DNA from: Mesaphorura yosii
Lineage: Eukaryota; Arthropoda; Collembola; Poduromorpha; Tullbergiidae
Length of the DNA stretch: 64,000 nucleotides
Direction of reading: 5' to 3'
Assembly (NCBI GenBank): GCA_009869945.1
Contig: WIXG01000061.1
Location: 124,001-188,000, forward strand
Part shown: positions 42,045-55,099 of the stretch, piece after piece
Layout of the letters: every line of letters starts with the position of its first letter
Numbering within the stretch: the stretch's first letter is position 1
The notes under the pieces: model-generated
Database searches by the model: none
Told to the model about the DNA's origin: nothing
The model's input: only the letters and a program-made list of their open reading frames with translations
Position numbers and translations under genes: made by a program

Positions 42045-45000
42045 CTGAGCAGAAAATTCAGTTATAAATGAGAAAACTCTTTCCATTTACCATGCATGGC
42101 TGCCTTTGGTGTCAAAGTGAATGGAAATGGCTTCGGGTTCTCTTTTTACTGTGTCCCTCGTGTTTTTAATCTTTCATTTTATCAATGGCGGCAACTTTCT
42201 GGAACAGACGAGTCAAGATTGATGCGATGTTAATTCTATGTTCGGAATAAAGCCTTCATAGAGAGTGAGGATGATCTCATTTTCTGCATCTTGCGAAATT
42301 CGAGCACGCAGATTTTGGTTTTGTTTCTTCTCGTAATGAATTGACGTCCTCCAGCGATGGAGTTGTGTTTCAGGCCAGGTTTACGCCCATAGTCATGGTC
42401 TTGAACGTGTGGGAGTTGAGTTTCCAATTAGATTTGTGAAGTGCGAAACTGGAAATCCAATAAGTAAACAATATTACCCACAAAATGTACAAAGACTAAA
42501 TTAAACCTTGTGAGGCCTTTGGTTTGGTGAGTAGTCTTTGAGGATTGGCTTAAAGAGGATTTGAGGATAATCGGAATTAGGCTTCATTGTCGACAGAGAG
42601 ATTTAGCGCGGGTGGACTCGGTAGACTGCTCATGTCTCCATTCTTCTGAGCTCCCGTATTTTCAGGCCGTGATTTGAGAACAGAGCTCGGTGTTTGGTAT
42701 CGAAATCTTATCCTAAGCTTTTCGTGCCGAAGAGTGACCAGGAATTAATGCTTTCACCACTCTTCCGTTTTTCATTTAGTTAGTTAAATGCGAATTGATT
42801 CCGTCATTCCGTGGATAATGAAACCTGACCTGACAAGTGACAAATTCCTAATTTATTCCTTCTATTTCAGTGCCACTGCTTCCATTGCACCGTTTCCTGA
42901 TTCCTCATGTTCCTTTCTGCTTTATAATCCTTGCAAATCCTGACTTTGAAGCCTCCACATCACCAACTTTCCAGAGCTGATGGACTCCGACTTCCAAGAG
43001 GCATGATCCTGATTCGGTTTCAACAACACAACTCAAGAAATGATGCTTGCTGATTGGCCGTCGCTTCCTCACACACAAGTGCCAACATTTAAGAGGACAA
43101 TACAAAAGATTGGATGCTGAAAGCATGATTGATGCCAGTGGACAGTATGTGCCATTGTCGGTTGCAATCTATTTATTAATTGTATCGATGTAATGTTTAC
43201 TTCCAAATTATGTTCGTAGTAAATTTTAAAGGCCGGAAGCATAATTCTCAAGTGTCTGAAATCTGATCCGCCACTGCACGCATTAATACGTTCGTGCAAT
43301 GTAACATTGTTCAGAAATTCGACATCATCCGAACATCAGCAGATGTACTAATTTCTCGTTTGCATTAGTAATCATACGCAATTCCTGTAGAAAAGCATGG
43401 AATTGGCTGTTTGGCGGCCGTGGAAGTCCAGGAATCATAAAGTCACTTTATTTTGTGAGCATCAAAAATGAAAGGCATTTTTGGAAAATTCAGTCAGTCA
43501 GTTCCATAAATACTTTCATTATTTGAATGGGTTGCTTGTTCAGAAGTGTGGAGTGCGGAGATTTCAAGTGGCCACTCCAGAAGTCTAGTGTGGAGTGCGT
43601 GCAAGTCTATTACTGGACCCTAGCCTGGAGTGGACGGGTTGACAAATTCCTGTTCACGACAAGCAAAGCAATAATCGTCAAGCAATTTAATCGCTGCGCT
43701 GAAATTGGAATGATCCTCAAAAATATGCAGCAGCATACCAGCAGGGAACAATGCAAGTGCGTACTTAATTCTTTCGTCATTCTCCCTGAAATTACTCGAA
43801 TCAATTGAAATGTCAAAAAAATATGCACGGTAAAGTCATGATTTTATCCTCCGTGCAAGTTTTGAATACAATTTCAGGAATACCAGTGAAAATATGACAA
43901 TGACAATACGGTGCTTGAGTGACAGACGAGACACACGAGCACGGGCACATTTTCATTGGCTGATTTTAAAATTCGATACTTCCACTTCAAGCCTGGCCGG
44001 CCGAACTCTTGAATGAATACATAATTTGTAATTTCAATACCTCAGTAATAATGTCAAAGGTAAATGAGATTTGAATGAGAACTCTCAGACGACACAGGAC
44101 AAAAATAGAAAAGGGACAAGCAAAGTCACCAGACCAAGCCAAGCACCCACTTGACGTTGGCTTGACTGACGCTTTTAGTCGAGTGGACTTAATGAAAAGG
44201 AAAAAGTGAGCCATATTTACAATGCTATTAAGTACGACAATACTCGGATCCTCGCTGGATCCGTTTCCTGCTCCCGAGTTACGATTCCACGGACGGGAAT
44301 GAAACCTGGCAGCCCGCAAGATGAAAACTAACAACGACAATGTCGGTGACGATGATGTGATAGATTTTATCATCGCCCGGATGAAGGGTTCGTGACGCAG
44401 TTACACAGCGAGCACAGATTGAAAATACAAAATGCATCCCATTTTTATCACTTTCACTTTCTAAATGGAGTTCGTCTTCTCCAACATGTGTTTCTAAAAG
44501 CATCTGGATTCTGTAGCGAGACGGACTCAGCCAGCTCCCCATGCATCCACTCAATTCAGTAAGTCAATTGTCATTACCCAAAATTTGTCACCCTAAACAA
44601 AATTTTGTTCAAAATGGAATGACATCGACATGGAAGGGAGAACTTTTTACCAGGCCCTATCCCGTAAACCGTAATGGTAACGATAACATTATTATTAAGG
44701 GTGTGCATAATAGCCGTGCCGTGGTACTTTTGTGTCTCCAATGCTTCTGCTTCAGTTCTCGCATCGCACTTCATCATCGAACCAACCATTCTCATCCCCT
44801 CTCAGACCGAACAAAAGGAAATTCTAAAAAATGCCCGCCTGCCTGCTCACGTAATCATTTAATTCCGTCAACAAAACGACACGAGAGAGAACAGAAAAGG
44901 GAGGCGAACAAAAAAGGACTGGCTGCATTGAATGTCGCCAGTTACTTTATTTACGGAGACAGGAAAAGTGTCGTGGACATGTTAGTTGTTACATAATGGC

Positions 45001-48000
45001 TACATGATTCTGGACAAGCGACACTGCACAGCATGACATTGACGCTGTAGCCAATGTTGTTGAATGTTGAATCAAGGAGCATGGACTCATGGGCTCATGG
45101 ATAGACATGGACTTGACTTTAATAATACCATGTGTCTCTTTAATACTCGAAAATTTCCTGTGCCTGCCATGCCCGTTCTTTGGAAACTTTCGCCATTACT
45201 ATTTGCCGTGTAATGACTTTCCTTGTCCTCGTCCTCTGTGCCATTAATGCCATTACGAACACAAGGCAGTTGGAAATGAGATGACATTGCCACAGTCACA
45301 TCACAGCCAGCAGACGGACGATGAGAGGAAAGTCGTACAGGGACGACCATCATCTCAAATTGGAGGCATGGCCACCATGAGAGCTGACAGATGAAAACTG
45401 AAAAACTGAAAACCGAAGGGACGAGTGCTATATTAAGTTACGAGCACTACAAGTATTACGGCAAATATTGACTCCATTTTAGCTGCGAATTGAGAAAAGA
45501 CAACGACAAAACGGCTGATATGAAAAATTCATAAATTTAGCCAGCATTTAAAGTTCAATTTTAACGTATGAAGTTACCCGAAAATACTCTGGCGTCTGGC
45601 CAGCTTTGTTCAATGTCACTTTTTAATTCATACATTTACATATTTCGTGATGTGATCAAGTACGTTGTATTATTGAAGACTTCATCCCAACTCAATACAC
45701 GTTGTGATTGTGATGCGTGCCATTGTCATTGACAATTGATCAGAGGCATCAGGCATCACTCAGCTTCAGCTCAGCTCGTGTTAAATATCTCAATCCACCT
45801 TTCCGCTTCCATTAAAATGCATTATTGCATTATTAACGATAAAGCTCAATGCAGCTCATCACAACATCGCAGGGCATCAATTTAAAGTAAAGACTAAGCA
45901 GACCACAAACGTCACGGCCACGAAACTCTGTTCAACGAATATGTGTGTGCTCGTACTCGTATTTTATTTTTATCTATTGGTTTCATCTCGACAATTCCTT
46001 TCCATTTCTCTCACCTCAGGTCTATTATGCATTAGGCTTCATTCATTCGAAGGCAAACGACTGGGGCATGCTGGGTTTTAACATTTGTAACCTTTCATTA
46101 TTCTGTCTTGTAACTTGTAACGAGGTGTGAACAACATCTTGTCTTCGTGTAGCGAGAAGGCATTAAGTATTAAATAATTCATCTCGCATTCATTATGTTG
46201 ATGTGTTTGAATTCGTGGTGCACGAAACACGCCCGGCCGAGCCTGAGCCTGGCTGACATGGGCAGCAAGATGGAATCACTGATAACGGCATCACCGGACC
46301 ATTTGTACCATTTATCAAATGGCACACTGCAAGAAATGTCCGTTCTTATGTTTGTCAAACCAAGAATCTCGGCGAGCAAAGCCGAATATGCGAAAATTGG
46401 GGTGATCCATTAGCATGGGAGTGGATCTTCAAAGGTGTAACCGACGGCTAATTGTTGTGGACGATGTTGATACAGAAGGCTAATCGCAATTGTCAAATAA
46501 TCAAACTCCTGTTTAATCAAGCTTGTGTGCTATCTGCATTTGCGCACGCACACGCATTCATTAAGAGATGTCGGCCATGTCGATAGTCGATGCGATGCGG
46601 AGATGACATGCAGATAAAACATTCACACAGCCGAAGATTTAAAATGATGGCTTTAGTTCAGTAAGTTTGGTTCTTGTTACATTTCTCTTCTATCAATTCA
46701 CTGTAAGGAATCCTAATGCTTAATGCAGCTTAACATTCAAACATTCAGCTCCAGCCAGCCACCAGTCTAGGATCAATTTAAATGTATCAATTTTCAGTTT
46801 TGGGCTTGGAACGCAACAATATAATTGGTTGTGATTATTTCGTACATAATTCCATCCTGTATCCGGGTGCGATGCATACCGCAATTGAAGGTTACGTACG
46901 CTTGCTTCTATGGGTATTTTGCAGAAACTACATCATATTAAATGGCGGTTCTTGAGTCAACCAGCTGCTCTCAAAGTACGCGTAGGCTGAACTCGATGTT
47001 GAAACGTGAGACTTTTTTATCTGGGTAGAAATTTTGAACCCACCGCAACCAACAGTGGTCAACTTCCTCGCATGTACGGCAATTACGCGCTGTAATGTAA
47101 TATCTTGAAGAATCATGTTGGCATTGTTGGTTTTTGAATTTGATCTGGAGTGACATGTGAACCACCTTTATTAGCTGGGTTTATACCGCAGACCAACAAA
47201 GAGAATTACAATTACACGTTGTTGACGCCTTGAACCCGAAAGGTGTGGTTTTACATTAATGTAATTATGTGCCAGGTAACCGGCTACGACAATGTGACAA
47301 ACTGAATTCAGTGCGACCCAGACTCACACTCTCACACGGGCAATAATCCGGTCCTGGAAATCTGTCTCAAATTACGTGCATTCAATTTTCTTAAGCACGG
47401 ACGTCTGAATTCGAATTTGAGCCAGCAATTGCGGAATTTGTTATTTTCTTCGTGACAATGAAATAAAAGTTGCAAAATTACAGCCTGAAACAGCGAATTG
47501 ATTCAATCTTTCTCAGTGGCCATGGGTTTGAACCGGTTTTTGCATTTCTGAGTGCATTGGGCAGTAGCAAAAAGCTGTATGGAACAGAAATTGGGTCTGA
47601 CTATGAGCTGCAGCATTCATTGACTCGAAATGGTCGTAGAAATTGTAGCCACATGGCAGATGCTGGCCTGTTCTGGTTGACAAACACGGACGCGAAAAGA
47701 GTTGAGGATTTTGTTGTCATCCTTTTTGAGTGTTTGAGTATTTAGGAAGGATTTTCTTTCGTCTCTGCTCCTCTGAAATCCAAAGTGTGTATTATGAGAA
47801 TTATATATTATTATTTTACGAGAAAATGAAGCAGAAGAGTCCCATTGTATTGAATTACAATAACTAGACAAAATATTTCTGTCTTTTATCCCACACTCCT
47901 TTATCCAAGAAACCAGCCACAAGTGCGAGACACAATTCGGAGACATGATTTGAAATTACGACAATCCTCTTGGAGTACAAGACAAGGTGACACATCATAT

Positions 48001-51000
48001 TTTGACACTAAATTGACTAACTCGGGCGCCTTATTCCCAGGTACATCAATTTCCTATTTGATGATGACGAGGCAGGCTAGAAAGAGAACAAAAACTGCTT
48101 GACAGTCCAAAAGCCACTTCTTTGTACCACTTATTTTCTTATCCGTGTTTGATCACCGGCCGTCTTCATCAAATTCCTCTGTTTGTGATTATCGCCTGCC
48201 TGCCTGTCGTATTTTGTATTCTGGGCTCACAATAAAAGATGAGCCCAGCATTTCTGTCTTCGTCTTCACTAGGCATTGTCAAATAAATTCTAAAAGGACA
48301 TGATTGTGATTACATTTTACATAAAATGATGACAGCTCAGAATTTCTAAGTCGCACTGCGATTTCGCTATCGAATCTTATCTCAAGAGCCGAATCCGTTG
48401 TAAGCCAACCAAGCCATCGCATTATCTCATGGTGTAATTTGGAAATTTGGATAGAATGTTATTATTACGTACGTGTCATGGTTGCTCAGTTATTTATCTC
48501 GTCACAAAATGCCCGGTGTGTAATTTTGGTTGACTAATTTCCTCGTAAGAAAATTACATTCCAGATTGCAGCACTTGGTTGACAAGATAAAATATAGCAA
48601 AATATAGATAGCAATTGCAATCCTGATCATACTGGGAATTGTAATGCATTATTTGTGTTTTGTTCCCACATTTTCCACTTTGTCATTCCGAATAACTGCC
48701 TTCTCTTTTAAGCGTCGCGTCTTTGGCTTTGGGCACTTGCGCTTGACCGTTCGCGTGTGAAGAAGACGTGTGTGGAACATGTGATATTGTGATTAAACGA
48801 CAGAATGGCAGAACGAAAATGGCTGTGCAGAGGACAAAAGATTTTGATTCTGGAGATTGCTTTTCGGAGAGACGATGGAATTTTTGATTGGCCATCGAGA
48901 GGAAATGCCTGTCACATGTCACAAGGCAAAGAAGTGCAGTAAAATCTGCTTCTGTTTATCAGTGGCATTAACTTTAACGCATTCTACGGTGCATTTTAAC
49001 ATGATACTGAAGTACATTTTGAAACAGCTACAGAAACTTCAATTAAGCATTCGTGCTTAACCCTCGTAGTCACGATTTGGCAACCTACTCGCTAAATAGC
49101 TTCAAATGCAACAATCAACTCACATTTACTTCATTGTGTCCGTGCCGCACTAACTAAATGACCGATGGCTTATCTGATGCTGTAAGCTTTTAAGTGCCAT
49201 CCTCGGAATTGAAATTGCTACAGTACATGGAAATGCTACAAAACCATTCATGTTCGCGTGTTTGTGTGTTGAGATGCAATGCGAGCTTGACGGGAACGGG
49301 AAAATGCGGACACGATAGCGATGTTTATGAGCACAAAACAAATGATGCACTTCTGGTGGTTAATAAGTATTGGAATAATCCTTAATATTTGATTTGTGAA
49401 TCGCATTAGCATTAGGATTCGCCACGCATTTCATCGGCAAATGACAGGACGCACGCGATGGCGATGCGCTGTCAGACTAGCTTGCGGACTCTTCAGCGCT
49501 TTTCATTTTGATCCGCAAAACCCGCCTGTGCATGTCAGTCTGTCACTCGAACGTCATATTCGGTATTAAAATGTCCGCGGATTATGCATCAGACCGGAAT
49601 CAGAATATTCCCAATAACCAAAATCTCTTAAGCCATGCCGGGCTGGGCTTTTGGCAGGCATAAATTATTTACGATGCACGAATTTTGTGCGTCTGTTCCA
49701 TCGCGTTCCGACTGAACGAATTGACTTAATTAAAATCAATTTACTTTTCTGGAAACTTATTGGCTCGTCGAAGCGGTGCAGTTAGAAATTCAATCTTCGT
49801 CTGCCATCGCCAACTGAGCACACAAAACATGTGCAATTAGAAGACAGAAAACACAGAAGTGAATTACTGACAAATTAAATTAGTACTCACTTAGTTAAAC
49901 AGTTTAAAAAGGTCGTTAAGTAGGATGCACGAGTTCGAATTCTGGCGAGTTTTGTTTCTGGTGTCAAACGCACGGCGAATGACGCAAATGTAGGCACGTT
50001 CAACTCAGCTGGCTTTATAAATGAGAGTGTTTTGAAAGAATTAACAGGTTGCTTCGTTAGACGTGAACTTATGTATACGTTTCCGGAGAGTTTTATTCTA
50101 GAAGCCATTAAGCTGATTAATTTCGCCTTTATTTTAATGCGTCAGACATCCTCTTTTTAACGACGTTGAGAATCGCGTAGAAATCTATAAACTTTAGCCA
50201 TTTCTTGAGCGCAGCGTACGCCTCCCGCATTAACGTTTTTAATCATTAGCACGGGCTTATTGAATTTGAGTGATGGAAAATGTAGCAAGCAAAAGGAAGG
50301 GGAGGAATTTACATTTATTTTTAGCTTCGTTACTCTTGTAAATGGCTTCTGAATAAAATATCTCCCAGTCTTTCAAGGGAATGGGATGTAAACAGCCAAA
50401 TACGGCAACCAAACCGGGCTGGAATTGAAATTTGAAAGCTCTTTTTTTTTGCTCTTCGGGTCCTAGAATTTCATGGAAATAGAATCTTCCATGAAATAAT
50501 CCCACTTTTCCATTTCCCAAGCGCGGCGCGGGTCTGAAACCTGGTGGAATATTAATATCAGCAAATCGTAGACTCTCAATGGCAAATAATAATGGGAAGT
50601 ATAAAAATCAATACGTACGCTGTGTGCGTCTAGTCTACAAGTACTCAAGTACGTTTGCTACTGCTGTGCCGTATCGAATCGAGAATGATATGGCGTATGA
50701 TGTGGATATGATGCCATGCCATGCTAAGCCAGCCAGACTTTCATTTCCGAAAGTGAGTGGAAGCCGAAGCCGAGTCGTTATGATTGCAAACTGAATAGGC
50801 GAAATAACGAAATTGAGTTGATCTAAAATTCTGGCGCGACGCAACGAACCGGGTACGGGTAATGCGTAATGGTAATGGAAAAGGTTATTCCGCTGCATGC
50901 ATGTGGGGCCATAATGATTTTCTTTTCAGACCGCGTCTCGTCGTGTCGTGTTCATGCTCCCGTTCACATTCACATTCATGCCCACTGCGCTGTGCGCTGT

Positions 51001-52600
51001 TGATACGTTGTGTAATAATGTAAATTAAAAAGTTCCAGGATTGGATGTTCAGTTGAAAGCAACTCATATTTCCAATGGGCATGTGCTTCAACAACAATGA
51101 GGCGGAGATATCAGATTTCGTTCTCTCCTTTTTCTCTCTCAAGTATATCCCGAATTAATACAATTTTCCCCTTCTCGCACTGCACCGCGCTACGGCTGCG
51201 ACTACGGCTGGGTTGTTGGGTTGGCACAGCCATAGCAGAGAACCAGAACAGAACAGTAGCAACTGCAATGCAGCAGTGCTGGATTCATGGACAAATGAGA
51301 ATAATAACTCCAGCCACGTATGGCAACGGTAGCCTTGTGGCAGTGGAAGTGGAAATGACAGACGTTACGAATTATATCACTAGAGTTCGACTCTGAGACT
51401 ACGGACGGTGCTCGATCATCCACGGACACTTTTCCTGCGTTGTAGTCGTTCCAGCTTCAGGCAGCTAAATACTGCCTTGGAATAAAACCTTGTAGTACAA
51501 ATCAGCGAAGATTTCGCTATCAAAATTTGTGTTACTTTTCTTGAAAATCGCTTAAGTGTAAGAGATCAAGTACGCTAAATTGAGAACGGAATGAATGGGT
51601 TTGAGTTCCATCGCTATCAGATTCAAAATACGAATATCATGCCGTGCCACGCTGGTCGCTGGCTCACGGCGCATTGAAATATTTCTTTTCAGCCGCGTAG
51701 CTTTTAACACATGGCATGACGAAGCCCAAGCCAAGAAAAGAGGTTGGGGTCTAATTCATTCATTAAATTGAGCAAGACAGAGCGAGTTCAAAGGGTTACG
51801 ATTAAATGTAATTATTTCTGAATGCAAATCACCTGAACGAAATACAATACACAGACTGACAGACACGTGGTTCGTTGTTGCCCGTTACATGAAGCCGCAG
51901 CCGTGTGAGCTCTGAACATTTGGATCTCATTACGATACTGCGCCTTCTTATAATACACCGTAATAAATACATTATTAATCCATTCTTCAGGCATCGACCG
52001 CACCCTTATTAGACGGTTCTTGACTCCGTGCTGATTTTTTCACACTTTCAGACTCTCTTTTACTTTTATCGATGGCCGAGGGAACAATAGCAATTTCTTC
52101 CAACTTTTCTTATTCGCAGCGTGAGCACATCAGAGCACAACATAACAACTGTCAATAATCTTTTGTTGTGCGCGGTATAAAGACATTGGAATCATTAATA
52201 GAAAAGTTCATGCAACGCTCAACGCAGTGACGTCTCACTCAGCCGCAGCATCAAAAGTTTGTGCTATTCTTCTCCAATTCTCAATCATTTGTCTTTACTC
52301 GTCAGCGTCGATTGCTCGTCGATTGTGAGCAAGCCAGTTGGATAAGACGTTATGAATGATGATGATGATGGATATCTTTTCTATAGCCTTCTTAGCGCAC
52401 TCAGGGGTCGGCTGTGATCCTCATCCGTCCGCGTCCATCCATCAAAGAAAATGATTGCATGGCGAGATCGTCTTCATTTCTTCATCGTGATCGATTCTTT
52501 ATTCATGTCGCAGAAAAATGGAACATCGTTTCTCATTGCTATCTGTTTTTGTACGATTTTGTGATTGAATGCCATAAAACTCGTGTTTTTATTTTTAAAA
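42045..52600. other. Gene-poor stretch, first half
   Basis: About 10 kb in which I found no exon with recognisable protein similarity. Many short open frames exist, often overlapping on both strands (for example 44541-44996), as expected by chance. The sequence is AT-rich with frequent TAATTA-like and GAATTC-like words and short trinucleotide runs such as GAT repeats near 52355. It could be intergenic regulatory DNA or an intron of a gene extending past the window. Confidence 0.4.
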
Positions 52601-53021
52601 AATTGTGGTCGAATAATTAAAATCGAACGATTCAGCTAAATTCTTTAAGGCGCATCCGAAAATTGTAGGAAAATCGTAAGGGCGGACGTGGACGACGGCA
52701 CTGTCTTGAAAGAAATCGGCTCAAAATTCATGCGTCGCGTCGCGTCTCCTCCTGTAATTATGTTAAGCACACAAAAGTCTCAAGTCTCCGTGCTGTTTAC
52801 TGTTCTGCCTCAAAAGGCCAAGACGAAAGACGTAAATCAGATTTCATAACCTGATATTACTTTACATTAACCACATTTTACAATTTACACAGAAGACAGA
52901 AGCAAAAGCGTAGCGACAATGACACAAATTAGTTTGTTCAGTCGCGAACGAAGCTGAACCGCCTGCATGCATTCGTGCATGAGTTGCTATTTTTTACAGA
53001 TTACGGGAGCCAAGATACAAT

Positions 53022-53041
53022 CTCTGCTCTGCTCTGCTCTG
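53022..53041 (+). repeat. CTCTG pentamer microsatellite
   Basis: Four perfect tandem copies of CTCTG, followed by a partial copy. A simple short repeat with no assigned role. Confidence 0.9.
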
Positions 53042-53651
53042 CTTGCACCACCGCAATGTCAACAAGAAATTACGCCTACGCTTGGTCGATGCGGTCTGGT
53101 GACGAGGAGACCTTTCCGCCTGTTCCTGCTCTAAAGTATTTGCTTTGTTTTTGCTACCTGGAAATCAGCTCAACTCGGTTCAGTAAATTGTAAAGTAAAT
53201 TGCTGTTCTCTCTAAGTAGAATAGAATATCTTCAGAATCATTTTAGGTTTAGTGCTTCTGTAAAAAGTAAACATGGAGTACGTTACTGCATTATACGTAA
53301 TTTGCTTCCCCTTCCGTTCTGCTTGCCGTGCCTTCTTCGCCGTGTGCCCCGATGTCGTCTGTGGTCTGCTCAAGTGCGTCTTCCTGTGAAACAAAAGGTC
53401 GGGCAGGACAAATGTTGTTCTTGTACAAGTACCGAGTGAAAGATGAGATTAAGAAGTATGTACACTGGTTAAACTAATAGTCTCAGCTCTGCGGCTGCAC
53501 TGCGAACGAGACGAGACCAAAATATTTTGAGAAGGCAGGGTGTCAATTATCTGTCTCCTTGTTTAGATATTGGCGTCATTGCCATTGCTTGCGTTGCATC
53601 ATTTTTCCGAGTACGAGTAGAGCGTCTACGAAATGTCGGTGTTATTCAACA

Positions 53652-53693
53652 GTCACCGATAGTCCAGCCGCTATCGGCTTGACTATCGGTGAC
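53652..53693. repeat. Nested inverted repeat (13-bp arms plus inner 5-bp stem)
   Basis: GTCACCGATAGTC at 53652-53664 is perfectly complementary in reverse to 53681-53693. The 16-base interval itself contains AGCCG/CGGCT around a CTAT loop. Together they form a 42-base hairpin of two stacked stems. The flanks do not extend the pairing, so it is short for a microRNA precursor. Confidence 0.9.
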
Positions 53694-54986
53694 GGTGACA
53701 GAATCCACCTGGCGTGCGATCTGGTTTAAAATACTGAGTACAGAATGGATGAACGGATGGGTTTATACTAATTTGTGGCTTTTTCGGGTTCCCGCCAGTT
53801 GGCAATAAATGAACGATGCTCCAACTATTGTCAATTTCAATGAAATTACTTGCGAATTGTTCTGTCTTTCACTTTTCGCATCCGCGACGCCACGAGATGA
53901 AAGGTCGTTATCGATTTTTCTTCGCCTGAAATCCCGAAATGGGCTCAAGATTAACTTTACTACTGCGAAAGACTGTGATGATGTGATTTTTCAAACAGTA
54001 AGGTTGAAGGAGATGAAAGCAGAAAAAGCTCCAAACTATAAGCGTCATTGCGGTATTGCACACAGCATTGGAAGCTGGATCAGCTTATAGAAAAGGTTCA
54101 TTTACTTGAGAAAGAGTTTCTCCTTAAATTCATACAACCTAGAAGGCAATAGTAAGGAAAAGAAGACGAGACGAGAAAAAATGCTGAAATATGGAAATTG
54201 GCAATTCGCCTCCGCTCAACAAAGCAAATCTCTTTACACATGTCATCCAATTTCTTAGCCAAGATGGTAGAAACCGGAGGCATTTCATTACCGTATTGAA
54301 ATCACGTCGTGATCGTTCTGAATTCATAAGCTTGCGATTTGAATTTGTAAATTTCCACACGACATTCGTTCCCCGTAGATGTGAGCAGGCAGGCAGGTGG
54401 GTAAATCGCGAAAGGCCTGAAGAATTTAGCGCGTCGCATGTGCTTTCAGTATTCTTCTTTTGACGATGACTTTGAATGACTCTTCATCCTGGATCTGCTT
54501 TGATATGAATGCGTCTGCCCGACCTGAATGCTTTTCTTTTCATGTGTCCGTAACTGCATTAAACCATAATGACGAGTTTTACAAGTTGCGCTGCAATGCA
54601 GAGTCATTTGCATTTTATTGGAATCAAACAATTCAATTTTCATCAGATTTCAATGTTCGATCGACGTTGTTTGCAGGCGAGTATGATATCAAAAGATTTA
54701 TTGTATGATATTCAGATCTCTTTCAAGTAATTCGAACTCAGACAGAAGTCATGCCGCGAACGATGATCTTTGGTTAATATTTAAATAATTCGCCGAGTCA
54801 TTGCGCCCGCGCCCAAAGAAATGTTTTAATCAAACCTCGACGATTTCTCTGCGTCCGAATAATGACAAGACTCTAATTCCATTGGCTTCGCTCAGTCGGC
54901 CGAGTGACTCACGAGATCAGTTATTGAAAATATCAAGCTTCAATCCCATACCTGCACATTTGGTGCAGTTCTTCTACAGATAAATA

Positions 54987-55099
54987 GTTCCTAGGAAATT
55001 GTTTCCTGAGAATTGTTTCCAGGGGGTTGTTTCCGGACAATTGTTTCCAACAAATTGTTCCCGGAGAATTGTTTTCACAGAATTATTCCAAATTGTTTA
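54987..55099. repeat. Degenerate 14-bp tandem repeat array
   Basis: About eight imperfect copies of a unit of roughly 14 bp. On the minus strand the consensus is close to GGAAACAATTNTCC. GGAAACAATT is best kept; the last four or five bases vary, giving units of 13-15 bp. No coding frame spans it. Confidence 0.85.

Noticed and set aside
42236..42427. Minus-strand frames upstream of the two-UGA candidate
   Set aside because: All three minus-strand frames read as superficially protein-like over the same bases, which argues for chance and warns against over-reading this region.
44541..44996. 151-codon frame in the gene-poor region
   Set aside because: Composition is irregular, no domain is present and no splice or poly(A) signals fit.
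45296..45316. ATCACAGCCAGC, part of the miR-2 family mature sequence
   Set aside because: Only about 12 bases match and the flanks do not fold into a hairpin.
49925..49950. AGTTCGAATTC, resembling a tRNA B box
   Set aside because: No matching acceptor, D or anticodon arms around it on either strand.
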